Assembly: GCA_900465915.1 (NCBI GenBank)
Contig: UBKJ01000009.1
Coordinates: forward strand, 1-64,000
DNA length: 64,000 bases
Source of the DNA: Hyphomicrobiales bacterium
GTDB lineage: Bacteria > Pseudomonadota > Alphaproteobacteria > Rhizobiales > Rhizobiaceae
Reading direction: 5' to 3'
The notes under the pieces are model-generated. The model was given only the letters and a program-made list of their open reading frames with translations, was not told the origin of the DNA and searched no databases. Position numbers and translations under genes: made by a program. Shown here piece after piece: positions 6,519 to 13,854 of the stretch (the first letter of the stretch is position 1; each line of letters starts with the position of its first letter).

Positions 6519-8765
6519 ATGCGGGTGACTTATGGGGCGAACAATGGGGCGTCGCGGGCGCGTTGGGCGGGCACGGCGCTGGCCGTGATCCTGCTGGCGG
6601 CGATGCAGCCGGCCTTGGCGCAGGAGAAGAAGACCGAGGACGACAAGAACGGCGTCACGCTGAAGCCGATCGTCATCGACGCCGGCAAGAAGGGCGCCGT
6701 CGAGAAGGGCGCGGTCACCGACACGCCGCTGGCCAGCACGACCACCGCCGACGACATCCGCAAGAAGGACATCGATTCGCTCACCGATCTCGGCAACACC
6801 ACCGAGCCGGGCGTGGCCTTCAACGACCAGAACGGCGTCAACATCCGCGGCCTCGAAGGCGACCGCGTGCTGACGACCATCGACGGCATCCCCGTGAACT
6901 ATTTCGACGCCGAGGCGCGCGGCGACGTCAACGGCGGCGTCGACTCTTACGACTTCTCCTCGCTCTCCACCTTCGACGTGCTCTACGGCGCCGACGCCAG
7001 CCGGCTCGGCGGCGGCGCGATGGGCGGCGCGATCGTCCTGCGCACGCTCGAGCCCGAGGACCTGATCAAGGAAGGCGACACTTTCGGCGGCATCACCAAG
7101 CTCACCTACGACGGCCGCGACCAGTCCTTCATCGGCTCGGCTGCGGCGGCCAAGCGGGTCGACAACACGTCGGTGCTGTTCCAGGGCTCCTACAAGCGCG
7201 GCCACGAGATCCAGAACACCGGCGACGTCGGCGGCTACGGCGCGACGCGCACGGAAGCCGACCCGAAGGACTACAACCAGGGCAACCTGCTGTTCAAAGT
7301 CCGCCAGGCGCTGGAGGGCGGCCACACGATCGGCCTGACCGCCGAGCATTTCCGCTACAAGGCGGACACCGACGTCGATTCCTATCGGGGCACGACCTAC
7401 GACAACAAGAACTATCGCGACACGACCGAAAGCCGGCGCGACCGCATATCGCTCGACTATCGCTACCAGTCGCCGAGCAAGGACGGGCTGGTCGACAACG
7501 CCTTCGCCACCCTCTACTGGCAGAAGTCGGAGCGCGATTTCGACCTCGACGCCATCCGCATCTCCAGCCTCAAAGGGCCCTTCACCCGCAACTACAATAT
7601 GAGCGAGGAGCGCTACGGGACCACCGGCTACGCCAATCTCGACTTCATCACCGGGACGCTGGCCCATTCGCTGACCGTGGGCGGCGACTTCAGCCTCAGC
7701 CGCACCAAGCAATACATGTCCGGCGAGGACAACTGCACCCGCGGCACCGCCACCTTCCCCGAGCAGATGGGCGTCTGCCCCTTCCTGCACATCAACCAGT
7801 CCGACACGCCGGAGATCGACGCTTATCGCCTCGGCCTCTTCGCCGAGGACAAGATCTCGATTGGCGACTCGCCCTTCTCGATCACGCCCGGCCTGCGCTT
7901 CGACTGGTTCCATTACGATCCCAAGCTGACGGACGGCTACGCCGAGAATTCCGGCTTCGACGGCCTGCCCAGCTCCACCTCCGGCAGCCGCTTCTCGCCC
8001 AAGGTCCGCTTCTCCTGGCAGGCGGCGCCCGACCTCGAGCTGTTCACCCAGCTCTCGACCACCTACAAGGCGCCGAGCGTCGACCAGCTCTACCTCAACT
8101 ACGCCTCGACCTATTACGCCAGCGTCGGCAATCCCGACCTGAAGCCGGAAACCGGCTATGGCGTCGACATCGGCGCGCGTTACGGCGACAAGCTGTCGGG
8201 CGGCAAGCTCACCTTCTTCGCCAACCAGTACCGTAACTTCATCGATACGGTGACCCTGCCCTCGGACATCTATCCCTACGGCGTCACCACCTATCGCAAC
8301 CTCAACCGCGCCCGCATCGTCGGCGTGGAGGTCGAGGCCCATCACACCTTCGACAGCGGCTTCGACGTGCACGGCTCGCTCAGCTATTCGCGCGCCATCA
8401 ACGAGGACGACGACATCGACCTGTCCTCGGCCCAGCCGTTCAAGAGCGTGTTCGGCGTCGGCTACAACACCGACTTCTGGGGCGTCGACGCCAGCATGGT
8501 CGCAGCCTCGCACCTCAACCAGGTCACGAGCATCAGCGGCGCCACCGACACCCGCCGCATCCCCGGCTACGGCGTCGTCAACCTGACGGGCTGGTGGGAG
8601 CCGAAGCAGGCCAAGGGCATGCGCCTGCAGGCCGGCGTCTACAACCTGTTCGACAAGGAATATTATGACGCGCTGGCGGTGAGCAACGTCGCGACCGCCG
8701 ACCTGACCGAGCTTTATTCGCAGGCGGGCCGCTATTTCAAGGTCTCGCTGACGCAGAAGTTCTGA
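6519..8765 (+). CDS. hmuR: TonB-dependent outer-membrane haem receptor HmuR
   Basis: A 748-residue TonB-dependent receptor. The signal peptide (about residues 1-35) ends ALAQ. A plug domain with NIRGLEGDRVLTTIDGIPVNY follows, then the beta-barrel ending in the terminal phenylalanine of SLTQKF. The FRAP-like box YKAPSVDQLY and the NPDLKPE box identify the haem receptor subfamily; unusually, the stretch between them (about 8068-8145) contains tyrosines but no histidine, whereas HemR-type receptors carry a haem-ligand histidine there. Start chosen at 6519 because AAGGAAAG precedes it; an ATG at 6498 is in frame. It is divergent from hmuPSTUV, with a RirA operator between. Confidence 0.93.
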   Translation: MRVTYGANNGASRARWAGTALAVILLAAMQPALAQEKKTEDDKNGVTLKPIVIDAGKKGAVEKGAVTDTPLASTTTADDIRKKDIDSLTDLGNTTEPGVAFNDQNGVNIRGLEGDRVLTTIDGIPVNYFDAEARGDVNGGVDSYDFSSLSTFDVLYGADASRLGGGAMGGAIVLRTLEPEDLIKEGDTFGGITKLTYDGRDQSFIGSAAAAKRVDNTSVLFQGSYKRGHEIQNTGDVGGYGATRTEADPKDYNQGNLLFKVRQALEGGHTIGLTAEHFRYKADTDVDSYRGTTYDNKNYRDTTESRRDRISLDYRYQSPSKDGLVDNAFATLYWQKSERDFDLDAIRISSLKGPFTRNYNMSEERYGTTGYANLDFITGTLAHSLTVGGDFSLSRTKQYMSGEDNCTRGTATFPEQMGVCPFLHINQSDTPEIDAYRLGLFAEDKISIGDSPFSITPGLRFDWFHYDPKLTDGYAENSGFDGLPSSTSGSRFSPKVRFSWQAAPDLELFTQLSTTYKAPSVDQLYLNYASTYYASVGNPDLKPETGYGVDIGARYGDKLSGGKLTFFANQYRNFIDTVTLPSDIYPYGVTTYRNLNRARIVGVEVEAHHTFDSGFDVHGSLSYSRAINEDDDIDLSSAQPFKSVFGVGYNTDFWGVDASMVAASHLNQVTSISGATDTRRIPGYGVVNLTGWWEPKQAKGMRLQAGVYNLFDKEYYDALAVSNVATADLTELYSQAGRYFKVSLTQKF

Positions 8766-8772
8766 CCCCCGG

Positions 8773-8807
8773 CCGGGCGGATGCGGGCCTCGGCCCCGTC
8801 CGCCCGG
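8773..8807 (+). repeat. Inverted repeat between hmuR and the haem oxygenase gene
   Basis: CCGGGCGGA (8773-8781) pairs with TCCGCCCGG (8799-8807) with further pairing inside the loop. No T-run follows, so it may stabilise or partly attenuate the hmuR transcript before the downstream gene rather than end it. Confidence 0.5.
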
Positions 8808-8834
8808 TAAGCCAATCCGAAGAAAGGATCAGCC

Positions 8835-9149
8835 ATGTTCATCGCCATGAATCGTTTCAAGGTCCGCATCGGCGGCGAAGCGGATTTCGAAGCCGTCTGG
8901 AAGGGCCGCGATTCGCGCCTCTCCGAGCTCGCGGGCTTCGAGAGCTTCCACCTGCTGCGCGGCGACACCCACGAGGACGAGGGCTATACGCTCTACGCCT
9001 CGCACACTGTCTGGCGCAGCCGCGAGGATTTCCTCGCCTGGACCAAGTCGGAGCAGTTCCGCGCCGCGCACCGCAACGCCGGCGACAACAAGCCCCTCTA
9101 TCTGGGGCCGCCGCAATTCGAGGGTTTCAGCGCCGTCCTCGGCGCCTGA
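8835..9149 (+). CDS. IsdG-type haem oxygenase (HmuQ/HmuD-like)
   Basis: A 104-residue ferredoxin-like-fold protein of the antibiotic-biosynthesis-monooxygenase superfamily. The catalytic set of IsdG-family haem-degrading enzymes is present: N6, W69 and H79, with the same ten-residue W-to-H spacing as in IsdG. Such enzymes open the porphyrin ring and release iron in the cytoplasm; HmuQ and HmuD are the Bradyrhizobium examples. It lies 69 bases behind hmuR on the same strand with its own ribosome binding site (AAAGGA), so probably co-transcribed. The alternative, a generic monooxygenase of this fold, is unlikely given the triad and context. Confidence 0.88.
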   Translation: MFIAMNRFKVRIGGEADFEAVWKGRDSRLSELAGFESFHLLRGDTHEDEGYTLYASHTVWRSREDFLAWTKSEQFRAAHRNAGDNKPLYLGPPQFEGFSAVLGA

Positions 9150-9153
9150 GCCC

Positions 9154-9186
9154 TCGCCGCAGGCTTTCTCCACAAGCCTGCGGCGA
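9154..9186 (+). terminator. Stem-loop after the hmuR unit
   Basis: TCGCCGCAGGCTT (9154-9166) pairs over 13 bases with AAGCCTGCGGCGA (9174-9186). The right arm is followed by AATGAC rather than a T-run, so it is either a weak terminator or a 3'-end stabilising hairpin. Confidence 0.5.
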
Positions 9187-9277
9187 AATGACGCAACGAC
9201 GAATATGGGCGGCGCGGGCCGCCCGCATCCCGCCCCGCAAAGCGGATTTCCGTTTGAACATGGGCATTTAAGTCATC

Positions 9278-9294
9278 TTTAGAATTGCTCTAAC
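9278..9294. promoter_or_regulatory. ICE-like Irr box 1 upstream of bfd-bfr
   Basis: TTTAGAA-TTG-CTCTAAC has a consensus left half and a right half with two mismatches to TTCTAAA. It is the distal member of a tandem pair. Confidence 0.55.
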
Positions 9295-9303
9295 CAATTG
9301 ATT

Positions 9304-9320
9304 TTTAGAATATTTCAAAA
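9304..9320. promoter_or_regulatory. ICE-like Irr box 2 upstream of bfd-bfr
   Basis: TTTAGAA-TAT-TTCAAAA has a consensus left half and a right half with one mismatch to TTCTAAA. Centre-to-centre distance from box 1 is 26 bases. Irr is known to repress bacterioferritin genes in several Hyphomicrobiales. Confidence 0.55.
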
Positions 9321-9329
9321 ACAGACAAT

Positions 9330-9359
9330 TTGACAGGACGACCCGCCCGCGGCCATAAG
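9330..9359 (+). promoter_or_regulatory. Candidate bfd-bfr promoter
   Basis: A consensus TTGACA -35 (9330-9335) is followed after 18 bases by CATAAG (9354-9359) as a -10. It starts ten bases after Irr box 2. Confidence 0.45.
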
Positions 9360-9378
9360 TTGACCAAAGCGGGCGGGT
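9341..9378. repeat. Perfect 10-bp inverted repeat around the bfd -10 region
   Basis: ACCCGCCCGC (9341-9350) and GCGGGCGGGT (9369-9378) are exact inverted copies 18 bases apart, with TTTT at the right end (9378-9381). It can be read as an operator flanking the -10, or, if transcription begins further upstream, as a terminator-like hairpin in the leader. Confidence 0.6.
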
Positions 9379-9381
9379 TTT

Positions 9382-9602
9382 CCGTCTTGTCTTCAAGTGA
9401 AACCTTTGATGTTCGGGCCTTTAACCCTTGCAATTGGAGGAACCGTGTCTGGTTCAGTTCGTCCGCGCGCGAGCGCGCAAGTCTTGCAGAAGCATTCCGC
9501 CGGTCTTTCCCGAGCCGGAGCCCCGAACATCTCCATCAAGACAGGTTTCATCCCGCTTTCCGCCCCTCGTCAGGGCTATTCCTGCATGAAGGGCGGCTTC
9601 TG
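9382..9602 (+). other. Untranslated leader of bfd-bfr, no gene recognised
   Basis: About 220 bases between the repeat and the bfd start. A GTG-initiated reading frame from 9397 ends in a TGA overlapping the bfd ATG (TGATG at 9601-9605), but its product resembles nothing I know and its codon use is unconvincing. A long leader is the simplest reading. Confidence 0.5.
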
Positions 9603-9914
9603 ATGCTGGTGTGCAGCTGCAATTTTATTACCGAAAAAGACATCGAGGAGGTCGTCGTCGAGTTGCTCGACGAAGATTGCTGGCGCCTTATCGTGCCCGG
9701 CACCGTCTACAACGCCATGAACAAGAAAGGCCGCTGCTGCGGCTGCTTCCCAAACGTCGTGGAAACGATCATAAGGGTGACCGAAGAGTACCATCTTCGT
9801 CGTAACCATATGGACGAAAACGTGATTCAGTTCATGGATCGCGTGCGTTCCCTGCGAGACAAATTCGGGAGTTCATGGAATGAAAGGCGAACCAAAGGTC
9901 ATCGAGCGGCTTAA
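9603..9914 (+). CDS. bfd: Bacterioferritin-associated ferredoxin Bfd
   Basis: A 103-residue [2Fe-2S] protein that reduces and releases iron stored in bacterioferritin. Cluster cysteines are C4, C6 and the C45-x2-C48 pair; an extra cysteine, C46, makes the second motif CCGC. The Bfd domain covers about the first 60 residues, and a charged helical tail of about 40 residues extends beyond the usual 60-70 residue length. The start is set by homology of MLVCSC to the family N-terminus. The 3' end overlaps bfr by 35 bases in another frame, suggesting coupled translation. Confidence 0.9.
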   Translation: MLVCSCNFITEKDIEEVVVELLDEDCWRLIVPGTVYNAMNKKGRCCGCFPNVVETIIRVTEEYHLRRNHMDENVIQFMDRVRSLRDKFGSSWNERRTKGHRAA

Positions 9915-10365
9915 CGAGGCTCTGTTCCTCGAGCTCGGCGCCGTCAATCAGTACTGGCTGCATTATCGTCTGCTGGACGATTGGGGTTTCAAGCGGCTCG
10001 CCAAGAAGGAGCGCGCCGAATCCATCGAGGAAATGCAGCACGCCGACAAGCTGATCGAGCGCATCATCTTCCTCGAAGGCCATCCCAACCTGCAATCGGT
10101 CGCCCCGCTGCGCATCGGACAGAACGTCAAGGAAGTGCTGGAGGCCGACCTCGCCGGCGAATACGACGCCCGCACCTCCTACAAGAAGTCGCGCGAAATC
10201 TGCGACCAGCTCGGCGACTACGTCTCCAAGCAGCTTTTCGACGAGCTTCTGGCCGACGAGGAAGGCCATATCGACTTCCTCGAAACCCAGCTCGACCTGC
10301 TCGCCAAGATCGGCGAGGAACGCTACGGCCAGCTCAACGCCTCGCCGGCCGACGAAGCCGAGTAA
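9880..10365 (+). CDS. bfr: Bacterioferritin
   Basis: A 161-residue haem-containing ferritin subunit. The dinuclear iron (ferroxidase) ligands E18, E51, H54, E94, E127 and H130 are all at canonical positions, and M52 is the inter-subunit haem ligand; Y25 is also conserved. It should form the 24-subunit cage storing ferric iron. Its start lies inside the bfd 3' end. Tandem ICE-like boxes before bfd suggest Irr repression under iron shortage. The C-terminal tail (SPADEAE) is slightly longer than in E. coli Bfr. Confidence 0.97.
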   Translation: MKGEPKVIERLNEALFLELGAVNQYWLHYRLLDDWGFKRLAKKERAESIEEMQHADKLIERIIFLEGHPNLQSVAPLRIGQNVKEVLEADLAGEYDARTSYKKSREICDQLGDYVSKQLFDELLADEEGHIDFLETQLDLLAKIGEERYGQLNASPADEAE

Positions 10366-10384
10366 GCTTTCCCCATCCAATCCG

Positions 10385-10416
10385 AGCCGGGGCCGTTCGC
10401 GCGGCCCCGGCTTTTT
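10385..10416 (+). terminator. Rho-independent terminator after bfr
   Basis: AGCCGGGGCC (10385-10394) pairs with GGCCCCGGCT (10403-10412), followed by TTTTT ending at 10416. Confidence 0.9.
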
Positions 10417-10497
10417 CGTTGCGGCGGAGGGCTTTGCCTTTTCGCCGCCGCCGTGGTAAAGCGCGCGCAATTTCCGACAATTCCAAGGTTTCTCCCC

Positions 10498-11811
10498 ATG
10501 AGCGCACCGCGCGTCAGTTTCGTTTCACTCGGCTGCCCGAAGGCGCTGGTCGATTCCGAACGCATCATCACCAGCCTCCGCTCCGAGGGTTACGAAATCT
10601 CGCGCAAGCATGACGGGGCCGACCTCGTCATCGTCAACACCTGCGGCTTCCTCGATTCCGCCCGCGACGAGTCGCTGGAGGCGATCGGCCTCGCGCTCAA
10701 CGAGAACGGCAAGGTGATCGTCACCGGCTGCCTGGGCGCCGAGCCGGAGGTGATCCGCGAGCGCCATCCCAACGTGCTCGCCATCACCGGCCCGCAGGCC
10801 TATGAAAGCGTGATGAGCGCCGTGCATGAGGCGGCGCCGCCGGCGCACGATCCCTTCGTCGACCTCGTGCCGCCGCAGGGAGTGAAGCTAACCCCGCGCC
10901 ATTACGCCTATCTGAAAATCTCCGAGGGCTGCTCCAACCGCTGCTCCTTCTGCATCATCCCGGCCTTGCGCGGCGACCTCGTCTCGCGGCCGATCGACCA
11001 GGTGCTGCGCGAGGCGGAAAAGCTGGTCAAGGCAGGCGTCAAGGAAATCCTGGTCATCTCGCAGGACACCAGCGCCTACGGCCTCGACATCAAGTATCAG
11101 GAGGCGATGTGGCGGGACCGCGCGGTGCGCACCAAGTTCCTCGACCTGTCGCGCGAATTGGGCGAGATGGGCGTCTGGGTGCGCATGCATTACGTCTACC
11201 CCTACCCGCATGTGGACGAGGTCATTCCGCTGATGGCGGAAGGCAAGATCCTGCCCTATCTCGACATCCCCTTCCAGCACGCCTCGCCGGCGGTGCTCAG
11301 GAACATGCGCCGCCCGGCGCATCAGGAAAAGACCTCGCGCCGCATCCAGGCCTGGCGCGAGACCTGTCCCGACCTCGCCGTGCGCTCCACATTCATCGTC
11401 GGCTATCCGGGCGAGACGGAGGAGGATTTCCAGATCCTGCTCGACTGGCTGGACGAAGCCAGGATCGAGCGCGCCGGCTGCTTCAAATACGAGGCGGTCA
11501 AGGGCGCGAAGGCCAACGATCTCGGCCTCGACCCGGTGCCGGAAGAGGTCAAGGAAGCCCGCTGGCGCCGCTTCATGGCCAAGCAGCAGCAGATTTCCAC
11601 CAATCTTCTCAAGAAGAAGGTCGGCAAGCGCCTGCCCGTCATCATCGACGAGGCCCACGGCATGACCGGCAAGGGCCGCACCCGCTACGACGCGCCGGAG
11701 ATCGACGGCGCGGTGCATATCCAGTCGCGCCGGCCCTTGCGCGCCGGCGACATCGTCACGGTCAAGATCGAAGCCAGCGACGCCTACGACCTGCACGGCG
11801 TCGCGGTCTGA
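10498..11811 (+). CDS. rimO: Ribosomal protein S12 methylthiotransferase RimO
   Basis: A 437-residue radical-SAM enzyme that adds a methylthio group to the conserved aspartate of ribosomal protein S12. The N-terminal UPF0004 domain has its second cluster cysteines at C13, C49 and C78; the radical-SAM motif C-x3-C-x2-C is C145, C149 and C152. A C-terminal TRAM domain (about residues 370-437) completes the architecture. The [12 protein letters not shown] start is diagnostic of RimO rather than MiaB. Start taken at the ATG at 10498, where homology begins. Confidence 0.96.
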   Translation: MSAPRVSFVSLGCPKALVDSERIITSLRSEGYEISRKHDGADLVIVNTCGFLDSARDESLEAIGLALNENGKVIVTGCLGAEPEVIRERHPNVLAITGPQAYESVMSAVHEAAPPAHDPFVDLVPPQGVKLTPRHYAYLKISEGCSNRCSFCIIPALRGDLVSRPIDQVLREAEKLVKAGVKEILVISQDTSAYGLDIKYQEAMWRDRAVRTKFLDLSRELGEMGVWVRMHYVYPYPHVDEVIPLMAEGKILPYLDIPFQHASPAVLRNMRRPAHQEKTSRRIQAWRETCPDLAVRSTFIVGYPGETEEDFQILLDWLDEARIERAGCFKYEAVKGAKANDLGLDPVPEEVKEARWRRFMAKQQQISTNLLKKKVGKRLPVIIDEAHGMTGKGRTRYDAPEIDGAVHIQSRRPLRAGDIVTVKIEASDAYDLHGVAV

Positions 11812-11834
11812 GCCGCGCATAAATCGAAATATGA

Positions 11835-11859
11835 AAAAGGGCGCTCAAAGCGCCCTTTT
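11835..11859. terminator. Bidirectional terminator between rimO and the quinone oxidoreductase
   Basis: AAAAGGGCGCT (11835-11845) pairs with AGCGCCCTTTT (11849-11859) over a CAA loop. A-runs and T-runs on both sides make it work for both convergent genes. Confidence 0.9.
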
Positions 11860-11869
11860 CATTGTGTTA

Positions 11870-12844
11870 TCACGGGATGAGGATGCTGGCGCCCGTGGTG
11901 CGCCGTCCCTCCAGGTCCTCATGCGCCTTGCGGGCGTCCTTCAGCGCATAGGTCTGGTTGATCTCGATCTTCACTGCGCCGCTCTCCACCACCTCGAACA
12001 GCTCGGCGGCGGTCTTCTCCAGGTCGGCGCGCTTGGCGACATAGTTGAACAGCGTCGGCCGCGTGGCGAAGAGCGAGCCCTTCTGCGCCAGAAGGCCGAG
12101 GTCGAAGGGCGGGATCGAGCCGGAGGACTGGCCGAAGCAGGCGAACATGCTGAGCGGCTTCAGCACGTCGAGCGAGCCCATATAGGTGTCGCGGCCGACG
12201 GAATCGTAGACCGCGTCGACGCCCTCGCCGCCGGTCAGTTCGCGCACCCGCTCGACGAAATTCTCGGTGCGGTAATTGACGACATGGTCATAGCCGTGCG
12301 CCTTGGCGAGCGCGATCTTCTCTTCCGAGCCGGCGGCGCCGATCACCGTCGCGCCGAGGTGCTTGGCCCATTGGCCAGCGATCAGCCCGACGCCGCCGGC
12401 GGCGGCGTGGAACAGGATCGTATGGCCGCGCTCGACCCGGAAGGTGCGGCGCAAGAGATATTGCGCCGTCATGCCCTTGAGCATCATCGCCGCCGCCGTT
12501 TTGAGATCGACGCCGGCCGGAACCTTGACCAGCCGTTCGGCGGAAAGCACGCGCTCCTGGGCGTAGGAGCCGGGCGTCGTCACATAGGCGACGCGGTCGC
12601 CGGGGCGGACATGGCCGACGCCGGCGCCGACCGAAACCACCACGCCCGCGCCCTCGTTGCCGGGCGTGAAGGGCAGCTGCGCCGCCTTATAGAGGCCGGT
12701 GCGGAAATAGACGTCGATGAAATTAAGGCCCACCGCCTCGTGGCGCACGCGCGCCTCGCCCGGACCCGGCTCGCCGACCAAGACCTTCTCGAACTTCAGG
12801 ACTTCCGGGCCGCCGGTCTCGTAAACGCGAATGGCGTCGATCAT
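11870..12844 (-). CDS. NADPH:quinone oxidoreductase (Qor, zeta-crystallin type)
   Basis: A 324-residue zinc-independent medium-chain dehydrogenase of the quinone oxidoreductase class. Landmarks are GLNFIDVYFRTGLY (about residues 40-53), PGNEGAGVV and the nucleotide-binding loop HAAAGGVGLIAGQWAK. Such enzymes reduce quinones with NADPH in the cytoplasm. Its ATG overlaps the stop of the upstream pcs gene (ATGA at 12841-12844), implying translational coupling, although no functional link between the two is established. The chosen start is therefore at 12844; the open frame upstream belongs to the pcs region. Confidence 0.9.
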   Translation of the reverse strand: MIDAIRVYETGGPEVLKFEKVLVGEPGPGEARVRHEAVGLNFIDVYFRTGLYKAAQLPFTPGNEGAGVVVSVGAGVGHVRPGDRVAYVTTPGSYAQERVLSAERLVKVPAGVDLKTAAAMMLKGMTAQYLLRRTFRVERGHTILFHAAAGGVGLIAGQWAKHLGATVIGAAGSEEKIALAKAHGYDHVVNYRTENFVERVRELTGGEGVDAVYDSVGRDTYMGSLDVLKPLSMFACFGQSSGSIPPFDLGLLAQKGSLFATRPTLFNYVAKRADLEKTAAELFEVVESGAVKIEINQTYALKDARKAHEDLEGRRTTGASILIP

Positions 12845-13662
12845 TTTGCTTCTCCGCTCTTCTTCCTGCCGCGCGCGGGCGGCGGGGCGCTTTCGGCCGC
12901 AGCCACCGCCGCCGTGCGGCCGAGCTTCGGGAAAAGCTGCATCACCGCGCCGATGCAGTAAATATACAATCCCGTGACCGAGATGCCGACCCGCACCCAG
13001 AGCGGCGCGTCGAGCGTGTAATAGAGCGCCGTCACGCCCAGCGCGCACCAGAGCAGGAACACGGTGAGGTTCAGCGGCCGCAGCCGCACCACCCGCACCG
13101 GATGCAGGAAATGGATCGGCAGGAAGGACAGGATCGCCGAGACGACCACCGTGCCGAAGGCCACCCATTCGCCCGGCCGGACGATGAACAGGGTGAAGAC
13201 CACCATGTTCCACACCACCGGGAAGCCCTTGAAGAAGTTCTCCTTCGTCTTCATGCCGGTGTCGGCGTAATAGATCGCGCTCGACACCACGATGATCGCG
13301 CCGGAAATGAAGGAGAGATAGGTGCCCATGAAGCCGCTCTGGTAGAGGGCGAAGGCGGGGATCAGCACATAGGTGACGTAGTCGATGATGTTGTCGAGCA
13401 GCTCGCCCGACCAGTTGGGCAGCACATATTTGACTTCGAGCTTGCGCGCCATCGGTCCGTCGACGCCGTCGACGAACAGGGCCAGCCCCAGCCACCACCA
13501 CATTGCGGTGTAGCGCCCGTCGCTGGCCGCCACGACCGACAAAAACGCCAGAAACGAGCCGGACGCCGTCAGCAGATGCACCGAGAACGCCTTGGCCTGC
13601 GGGGCCGTCACTTTCTTGGCCTTGAGTTTTCCGGTCAGTCTGCTTTTCACGCCGTTCGCCAA
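12841..13662 (-). CDS. pcs: Phosphatidylcholine synthase Pcs
   Basis: A 273-residue integral membrane CDP-alcohol phosphotransferase that condenses choline with CDP-diacylglycerol to give phosphatidylcholine in one step. The motif is seen as DGxxAR (in DGPMARKLE, about residues 68-76) followed by G-x3-D-x3-D in GELLDNIIDY; the spacing between the halves is longer than in other members, as is typical of Pcs. About eight hydrophobic helices follow. The pathway is largely confined to alphaproteobacteria and some host-associated bacteria. The C-terminal 25 residues form a basic Pro/Ala tail. Confidence 0.93.
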   Translation of the reverse strand: MANGVKSRLTGKLKAKKVTAPQAKAFSVHLLTASGSFLAFLSVVAASDGRYTAMWWWLGLALFVDGVDGPMARKLEVKYVLPNWSGELLDNIIDYVTYVLIPAFALYQSGFMGTYLSFISGAIIVVSSAIYYADTGMKTKENFFKGFPVVWNMVVFTLFIVRPGEWVAFGTVVVSAILSFLPIHFLHPVRVVRLRPLNLTVFLLWCALGVTALYYTLDAPLWVRVGISVTGLYIYCIGAVMQLFPKLGRTAAVAAAESAPPPARGRKKSGEAK

Positions 13663-13854
13663 TCCGTCTGTCGCCGCGCCGGACGCGCGCGGGCTCGCTT
13701 CAGCTTTTCCTGAATATGCTTAAAAGAGCAAGCAAGTCATGCGAGAAATCGCCTCTCAGTCCACGGAAGATTGGCCTTCGGCCGCAATTCGGTTTAACTG
13801 TCGCGGTAAATCGATGCGGCGGAATCGGGACCTTTCCCGGCGAGGATCAGGCCA

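Noticed and set aside
6363..8513. Very long open frame antisense to hmuR
   Set aside because: It mirrors codon bias of a well supported receptor gene in GC-rich DNA; its product has no family features.
9330..9602. In-frame upstream extension of bfd and a GTG-started leader frame from 9397
   Set aside because: Bfd homology begins exactly at MLVCSC (9603); the upstream translation resembles no protein and overlaps the promoter elements. The TGATG junction is noted but not sufficient evidence.
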